Source of the DNA: Planctomycetota bacterium | GTDB taxonomy: Bacteria; Planctomycetota; SZUA-567 | Assembly: GCA_020861125.1 (NCBI GenBank) | Contig: JAJBSZ010000301.1 | Location: forward strand, 1-10,389 | Length of the DNA: 10,389 nucleotides | Direction of reading: 5' to 3' | Shown: positions 6,513 to 10,389 of the stretch, piece by piece | Layout: every line of letters begins with the position of its first letter | How positions within the stretch are numbered: position 1 is the first letter of the stretch | Program-made: the position numbers and the translations under genes | Notes under the pieces: model-generated | Seen by the model: only the letters and a program-made list of their open reading frames with translations | The model's database searches: none | Told to the model about the DNA's origin: nothing

Positions 6513-7481
6513 TTATTGTACATATTCGGCGCCGCAGAGGACAAGGAAAAAATACATCACCGGCGCCGCCACCATCAGGGAATCGATGAGATCGAGCATG
6601 CCGCCGAAGCCGGGCACGCCGGTGCCGGCGTCCTTGCGCTGGCTGTTGCGCTTGAACGAGGATTCGATAAGGTCGCCAGCCAGCCCCCCGGCCGCCAGGA
6701 GGACGGAGAGGAGGAGCAGGCGGCCCCGGCCGAGGCTCGCCAGGGCCATGTCCGGCGCGGTGGTCACCATGAGCTGCAGCAGGAACACGCTGAATAGCAG
6801 GCCGCCCAGGGCGCCTTCCCGGGTCTTGCCGGGGCTGAGGCGGGGGATGAGCTTATGCTTGCCCCAGCGGCTGCCGGTGAGGAGGGCGCCGACGTCGGAC
6901 ACTTTGGAGACGAAGATGCAGACCACCGCGAACTCGATGCCGTGCATCGGCCAGCCGCCGGCGGCAAGTTCCATGTGGCGCAGGTGGATGAGGACGCCCG
7001 GCAGCAGGCAGCAGTAGACGACGCCGAAGATGGTGACGGAGACGTTGTTCAGGGCGTTGTCGTTGCTTTTGCGGGTGAGCTGCAGGAGCAGGCAGCCAGC
7101 GGACAGGGCGAGAAACACCAGCCAAAAGCCGCTGATTCCCCAGACTCGGGACTGGCCGGCGAGATCCCATTCGCCGGCCAAGAGGATTAGCGGCCCGGCG
7201 AGGTAGCCGAGGCGGGCGAAGGGCTGCAACCCGCATTCCACCGCCAGGCGGTAAAATTCCCGCAGGGCGATGACGGATATCGCCGCCACCAGCGCCGCCC
7301 AGGCCCAGCCGCTGGCTCGGGTCACGTCCCAGTAGAGACAGAAGTAGATCAGGGCCAAGGCCGCCAGGGCGCTACAGCCCCGGAGAAGGAGGTTGCGGGT
7401 CGAGCGTTGGCGTTTGGCCCGGTCGTCCGTGGCGGCGGGCGGCGCTTCCGTGCCGCTACCGGGTTCTGCTGCGTCCGTCAT
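6513..7481 (-). CDS. cdsA: Phosphatidate cytidylyltransferase (CDP-diglyceride synthase)
   Basis: This 322-residue integral membrane enzyme would convert phosphatidic acid and CTP to CDP-diacylglycerol, the branch point to phosphatidylglycerol, cardiolipin and phosphatidylethanolamine. After a hydrophilic N-terminal 28 residues come several hydrophobic helices. The conserved cytoplasmic segment VSKVSDVGALLTGSRWGKHK (191-210) leads into LIPRLSPGKTREG, and the family signature runs from S274 to S301: SSFKR (274-278), KD (283-284), PGFGG (290-294), D297 and D300. Most relatives have PGHGG followed by DR; here Phe replaces His and Leu replaces Arg, a variant I associate with PVC-type CdsA. The start at 7481 (MTDAAEP) is chosen because it lies 22 nt after the uppS stop; further upstream the frame runs antisense-like through uppS. 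uppS-cdsA adjacency is a very common bacterial arrangement and supports both calls. Confidence 0.93.
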   Translation of the reverse strand: MTDAAEPGSGTEAPPAATDDRAKRQRSTRNLLLRGCSALAALALIYFCLYWDVTRASGWAWAALVAAISVIALREFYRLAVECGLQPFARLGYLAGPLILLAGEWDLAGQSRVWGISGFWLVFLALSAGCLLLQLTRKSNDNALNNVSVTIFGVVYCCLLPGVLIHLRHMELAAGGWPMHGIEFAVVCIFVSKVSDVGALLTGSRWGKHKLIPRLSPGKTREGALGGLLFSVFLLQLMVTTAPDMALASLGRGRLLLLSVLLAAGGLAGDLIESSFKRNSQRKDAGTGVPGFGGMLDLIDSLMVAAPVMYFFLVLCGAEYVQ

Positions 7482-7503
7482 GGCTAGCGTTCCGTGTCGA
7501 GGG

Positions 7504-8274
7504 TCATCCGTCCTGTGCCGGCGCCACGGTGGAGGGCTCCCGCCGTCCGGCCTCCGGTCGGGCGCCGGAAGCGGGAACCACCGCCCCGAACTTCCGGGTC
7601 CGTTTTCCGTATGCGGCCAGCGCTTCCTCGAAGGCCGCCTCGTCGAAATCCGGCCAGGGGCGGCCGGTGAATACCAGTTCGGCGTATGCCGCCTGCCAGA
7701 TGAGAAAGTTGGACAGCCGCATCTCGCCGGCGGTGCGCACGATGAGGTCCGGGTCGGGCAGACCGGCGGTGTCCAGCCGCTCGGCCACCGCCTGTTCGTC
7801 CACGGCGGCGGCGGGCACCCCCGACGCCACCAGGGCACGGCAGGCGCGGACGATCTCGTCCCGGCCGCCGTAGTTGATGGCCAGGGTCAGGGTCAGGGCA
7901 GCGGCCGGGTCGTCGGTGGCGGCGACGGCGGCAAGGAGCCGCTCCCGGACGCTCGCCGGCAGGGCGCCGAGGTCGCCAATCACCCGCAGCCGCACCCCGT
8001 TCCGGAGCATGGTCGCGAGCTCGCTCTCGACGTAGGCTGCCAACAGGTCCATGAGGGCTTCCACCTCGGCCTGCGGCCGCGACCAGTTTTCGGTGGAAAA
8101 GGCGTACAGGGTGCAATAGGGGATGCCCCGGCGCCGGCAGTGCTCCGTCACCCGGCGCACCGCCTCGGCCCCGGCCTGGTGGCCGAAGGCCCGAGGCAGG
8201 CCCCGGGCCTCCGCCCAGCGGCCGTTGCCGTCCATGATGAAGGCGACATGTTTGGGCAGCGCCCGCTCCGGCAT
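7504..8274 (-). CDS. uppS: Undecaprenyl diphosphate synthase (cis-prenyltransferase)
   Basis: This 256-residue cytosolic enzyme would condense isopentenyl diphosphate onto farnesyl diphosphate in cis to make undecaprenyl diphosphate. That is the precursor of the lipid carrier for peptidoglycan and for polymers such as the exopolysaccharide whose export genes lie downstream. All cis-prenyltransferase motifs are present: HVAFIMDGNGRWA (9-21, metal-binding Asp15), FSTENW (59-64), and RTAGEMRLSNFLIWQ (180-194) followed by AYAELVFTGRPWPDF. Relatives commonly read RTSGEQR or RTGGEQR; Ala and Met here are mild variants. The last 25 or so residues are a Pro/Ala-rich tail beyond the usual end. The ATG at 8274 lies 2 nt after the stop of the CcdA-like gene, with a G-rich GGGGG about 6 nt upstream inside that gene, implying coupled translation. 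Confidence 0.95.
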   Translation of the reverse strand: MPERALPKHVAFIMDGNGRWAEARGLPRAFGHQAGAEAVRRVTEHCRRRGIPYCTLYAFSTENWSRPQAEVEALMDLLAAYVESELATMLRNGVRLRVIGDLGALPASVRERLLAAVAATDDPAAALTLTLAINYGGRDEIVRACRALVASGVPAAAVDEQAVAERLDTAGLPDPDLIVRTAGEMRLSNFLIWQAAYAELVFTGRPWPDFDEAAFEEALAAYGKRTRKFGAVVPASGARPEAGRREPSTVAPAQDG

Positions 8275-8276
8275 GC

Positions 8277-9221
8277 CTACCCCCGATACCCCGGCGGCCA
8301 GAACATCTCTTTCCAGATCACCCAGCCCATGACGACGAACACCAGCCCCAGGGCCAGCTTGGTCCAGGCCACATTTTTCTTGAAGAAATCGGCGAGGTTC
8401 TGGGAGGTAACGCCCACCAGCACCAGGCCGAAGATGACGAGCAGCGGCAGGACGAACAGGAAATTGTACCACACCAGGAGCAGCATCGAATGCCAGAAGT
8501 TGATCTTGGCCAGGGTCATGATGGTGGGCAGATATACCTGGCCGGTGCAGGCTGCCTCGAAAAAGGAGACGGTGATGCCGGCGATAAACACCCCGACCAC
8601 CAGCCAGTGGGCGCGCACCCCCTTGGCCATGGCTAGGTTGATCCGTTTCTTGAAGGCCTTGGGCAGCTGCAGGACCATTTCCTCGGCGGCCCGACCCATG
8701 AACAGCATGTAGGCGTCCCGCAGGCTGAGGATGCCGAAGACCACGCACAGGGCAAAGGCCAGATAGTAGATCAGGTCCGCCACCACCAGGAACCAGCCAC
8801 CGTGCTGGTTGATCTCGAACAGGATCCGGTAGAGAAACAGACCGATGGCGAAATAGGTGAGAAACACCGACGCGGTGAAGGCGAGGCAAACGGCGATGAT
8901 CTCCCGTTTGGTCCGCTTGGCGCTGGACATCATCGCCACCAGGATGATGATGGTGGCGAAGGCGCAGGGGTTGACGCTGTCGGCGAGGGCGGCGCCGGTG
9001 ATGGTCCAGAACTGCAGCTGGGTGACGAAACGGTCGCCGCCGGCCTCGCCCGATTCGCGGGCATCGCCAGCCTCGGTATCGGCCGGTTCGGCGCCGTCGT
9101 CTCGGGCGGGCCGGCTGCGGCGGATGCGGGGACGGACGGTGGTTTCCCCCTCGGGGATTCCGTCGTCGCCGGCGAAAGCCGCCTCAGGCGTCGGCAGTGA
9201 GGCCAGCGCCCCGGCCGCGAA
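8277..9221 (-). CDS. CcdA/DsbD-type thiol-redox membrane domain, no own start codon (C-terminal half of a frameshifted gene)
   Basis: This frame encodes about 314 residues: an acidic, Arg-containing linker, then six hydrophobic helices of the CcdA/DsbD transmembrane family, which carries electrons from cytoplasmic thioredoxin across the inner membrane. The redox Cys motifs are clear: SVNPCAFA in helix 1 and EAACTGQVYLP in helix 4. No ATG, GTG or TTG precedes the NPC motif in this frame after the upstream thioredoxin-like ORF ends. The first is a GTG at 8939, followed by ATGs at 8933 and 8930, which would delete helix 1 and the first Cys; a 218-residue truncated call from 8933 would thus be non-functional. 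The frame joins the upstream ORF by a +1 change, and losing one base near the T6 run at 9220-9225 gives a single 474-residue Trx-CcdA protein. The stop is 2 nt before uppS. I treat it as the second half of one gene; the left coordinate is certain, the right is the inferred join. Confidence 0.75.
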   Translation of the reverse strand, partial: FAAGALASLPTPEAAFAGDDGIPEGETTVRPRIRRSRPARDDGAEPADTEAGDARESGEAGGDRFVTQLQFWTITGAALADSVNPCAFATIIILVAMMSSAKRTKREIIAVCLAFTASVFLTYFAIGLFLYRILFEINQHGGWFLVVADLIYYLAFALCVVFGILSLRDAYMLFMGRAAEEMVLQLPKAFKKRINLAMAKGVRAHWLVVGVFIAGITVSFFEAACTGQVYLPTIMTLAKINFWHSMLLLVWYNFLFVLPLLVIFGLVLVGVTSQNLADFFKKNVAWTKLALGLVFVVMGWVIWKEMFWPPGYRG

Positions 9222-9702
9222 AAAAGGTGGTCGGGGGAAGTGTGCTGACCGACGTGCCTCCTTTCTCCGGATTGGCGAGGAAGTCGGTGATTTCCGCGTC
9301 CAGCTTTTCGATGATGGCGTCGCCTTCCACCAGCACCCGCCGGGGGGCGAAGAAGATCTCGCCGTCCTCTTCCTCGAGAACGCCCAGGAACACCGCCAGG
9401 GTGACGTTGCCCTCTTCCGGCACTTCCATCTCGTCCATGAGGTCGAACATGTAGACGACGTTGTCGGCGCCGGCATCCGGGTCGGCGATGTTAAATCGCT
9501 GGGCCGACATCCGGTCCCGGTATTTTTCTTCAGCCGTGCCCACCACCTCGTTGGTTTTGGTGCAGAGGCGACAGCTCGGGTTATAGAAATACATCATGTG
9601 CAGGGAGGCGGGAGCCTTTTCCCCGGCCGGGGCGGACGACGCCAGCGCGTACAGGCCCAGGATCAGGGCCAGAATCTTGACGGCACCGGTTTTTCCATAC
9701 AT
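9184..9702 (-). CDS. Secreted thioredoxin-fold domain protein (N-terminal half of a Trx-CcdA fusion)
   Basis: The ORF is 172 residues from the ATG at 9702. It has a clean signal peptide (KTGAVKILALILGLYALASS, cleavage near APAGEKA), then a thioredoxin-like start MMYFYNPSCRLCTKT with the redox pair CRLC. The body, rich in Asp and Glu, includes an EIFFAPRRVLVEGD strand region and a helix IIEKLDAEITDFL. This is the layout of the periplasmic domain that precedes CcdA-type membrane regions in fused thiol-disulfide proteins. The ATG at 9702 has GAGG 11 nt upstream and directly begins the signal peptide; an earlier in-frame start at 9789 would add 29 residues that mask it and overlap the divergent gene's leader. 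After the T6 run at 9220-9225 the ORF ends in about 12 residues (RGRGAGLTADA) unlike the domain, consistent with reading the wrong frame after the junction. Confidence 0.72.
   Translation of the reverse strand: MYGKTGAVKILALILGLYALASSAPAGEKAPASLHMMYFYNPSCRLCTKTNEVVGTAEEKYRDRMSAQRFNIADPDAGADNVVYMFDLMDEMEVPEEGNVTLAVFLGVLEEEDGEIFFAPRRVLVEGDAIIEKLDAEITDFLANPEKGGTSVSTLPPTTFFRGRGAGLTADA
9220..9264 (-). other. Frame-change junction: T6 and C5 runs, with an orphan Shine-Dalgarno
   Basis: On the minus strand this stretch holds AAAGGAGG (9264-9257), a C5 run (9237-9233) and a T6 run (9225-9220). The thioredoxin-like frame reads ACC TTT TTT CGC, while the CcdA frame reads CCT TTT TTC GCG, i.e. +1. Loss of one base in either run fuses the frames. 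AAAGGAGG is a near-perfect ribosome site but has no ATG, GTG or TTG at usable distance. It could mark a lost start, or be chance. A recent mutation, an assembly error, transcript slippage on T6 and programmed +1 frameshifting all remain possible. Confidence 0.5.
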
Positions 9703-9705
9703 AGT
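9677..9705 (+). promoter_or_regulatory. Candidate sigma70-type promoter for the DUF1573-like gene
   Basis: TTGACG (9677-9682, 5/6 to TTGACA) and CATAGT (9700-9705, 4/6 to TATAAT) are separated by 17 nt, giving a start near 9712 and a leader of about 80 nt before the ATG at 9792. It lies within the first codons of the divergent thioredoxin-like gene. TACGTA at 9705-9710 is a short palindrome next to the -10. This rests on hexamer matching only. Confidence 0.33.
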
Positions 9706-9791
9706 ACGTAAGTCCTCGCTGTGCTTGCCTGGAACCACCCTCACCGGCGGACCGCAAGCTGGCCCGCTGGTCTCGTGTGAAAGGAGCACCC

Positions 9792-10389
9792 ATGCAGCGC
9801 CTCAATTGGCTCCTGGTGACGGCCGCTGCCGTCATCCTCCTGTCTGCCGCACCGGCGGAAGACGGCCTGGTTTCCACCATGAACCTCATGGCGGCGGTCG
9901 GGGAGATCGACGGCATCCGGTTGGTTCCGGCCGCCGACATCGTACCCCCCGTTTATACCGAAGATTATGGTCCGTCGCAAGTGCTAGAAATTATTCGGCC
10001 GAACGGGCAACCGGTGACCATCGGTCGGCTTCATTCTTCCTGTACCTGCGTTTCCGTCCGCGCGGCCAAGCGCACCTTCGGTCCGGGGGAGCGGGCGCTC
10101 CTGGAGGTCCGGAACGTCAAGGCGACCCCGGCCGCCGGCGCCACCTACGCGGTATTTGTCCAACTCACCAGTCCGGTCCGGGAAGCGCTCCAGTACGACG
10201 TCTTCGTCAAATCCACAGGCGCGCCCGCCCCGGCGGCCGCCGGCGGCCCGCCCCGGCCGACCGCCAAACCCGCCGCGCCCGGCGTGCCGGAGGCCGTCCT
10301 GCCCGCCGCCCCGCCGCCATCCCCGGGAACCCGGTCCGTCACCGGCATGACGGTAAACGGCCCGGCGCCATTCACCTACGAGGATGTGG
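9792..10389 (+). CDS. Secreted DUF1573-like protein with CxC motif (partial, runs off the window)
   Basis: The ORF is open from the ATG at 9792 to the window end (199 complete codons, no stop). AAGGAG (9781-9786) lies 5 nt upstream of the ATG, an excellent ribosome site. It begins with a signal peptide (MQRLNWLLVTAAAVILLSAA, cleavage near APAED). Residues around 55-140 resemble DUF1573: a strand region, then HSSCTCVSV with Cys84 and Cys86, then FGPGERALLEVRNV and a strand pattern YAVFVQLTSP. Family members typically have SSCxCT followed by PPGes. This suggests an extracytoplasmic Ig-like fold of unknown function. A Pro/Ala-rich linker follows (about 143-178) and a further region starts TGMTVNGPAPFTYEDV at the edge. 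It is divergent from the thiol-redox gene, and a CxC protein beside an electron-supplying CcdA domain may be a redox client; that link is inference. Confidence 0.72.
   Translation, partial: MQRLNWLLVTAAAVILLSAAPAEDGLVSTMNLMAAVGEIDGIRLVPAADIVPPVYTEDYGPSQVLEIIRPNGQPVTIGRLHSSCTCVSVRAAKRTFGPGERALLEVRNVKATPAAGATYAVFVQLTSPVREALQYDVFVKSTGAPAPAAAGGPPRPTAKPAAPGVPEAVLPAAPPPSPGTRSVTGMTVNGPAPFTYEDV

Noticed and set aside
7482..7838. N-terminal extension of CdsA to an upstream ATG (441 residues)
   Set aside because: The extra 119 residues are the wrong frame of uppS; starting at 7481 gives a normal-length CdsA, 22 nt after the uppS stop.
9222..9476. ATG at 9476 as the start of the CcdA-like protein (399 residues)
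   Set aside because: The N-terminal part would be the thioredoxin-domain DNA read in another frame, giving Ser/Thr/Arg/Pro-rich sequence with no family features.

Overview
The window is a dense, high-GC bacterial segment. Nine genes, or eight if two thiol-redox ORFs are one frameshifted gene, read on the minus strand, and one partial gene reads on the plus strand at the right end. A Wza-type outer-membrane exporter lipoprotein implies a Gram-negative envelope. The CdsA signature has the form PGxGGxLDxxDS with its usual His and Arg replaced, which I associate with PVC-type bacteria (Verrucomicrobiota, Kiritimatiellota, Lentisphaerota). That taxonomic guess is inference only.

Right end (about 8277-10389): a partial plus-strand gene encodes a secreted DUF1573-like protein with a CxC motif. 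It is divergent from a thiol-redox unit. That unit has a signal peptide and a thioredoxin-fold CxxC domain, followed by a six-helix CcdA/DsbD-type membrane domain. The two halves lie in different frames. The membrane half has no ATG, GTG or TTG start that would keep its NPC motif, so the pair looks like one Trx-CcdA fusion split by a +1 frame change near a T6 run.

Middle (6227-8274): uppS (undecaprenyl diphosphate synthase) follows the CcdA stop by 2 nt. Then come cdsA (phosphatidate cytidylyltransferase) and an unrecognised 57-residue basic ORF. A hairpin plus T6 tract looks like the terminator of this transcription unit.

Left (40-6111): a tightly packed exopolysaccharide-secretion operon encodes, in order, a Wza-like export lipoprotein, an oversized Wzz-like chain-length/co-polymerase protein, a BY-kinase-like ATPase with Arg in place of the Walker A Lys, and an ExeA-type AAA ATPase. 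The gene order and the ATPase family match exosortase (XrtA/EpsH)-associated polysaccharide loci, but no exosortase or glycosyltransferase lies inside the window. uppS supplies the lipid carrier on which such polysaccharides and peptidoglycan are built, which may explain the neighbourhood.

I found no tRNA, rRNA, CRISPR array or mobile element. The most notable points are the frameshifted Trx-CcdA pair, the altered P-loop of the kinase-like protein, the unusually long Wzz-like protein and the small ORF before the terminator.
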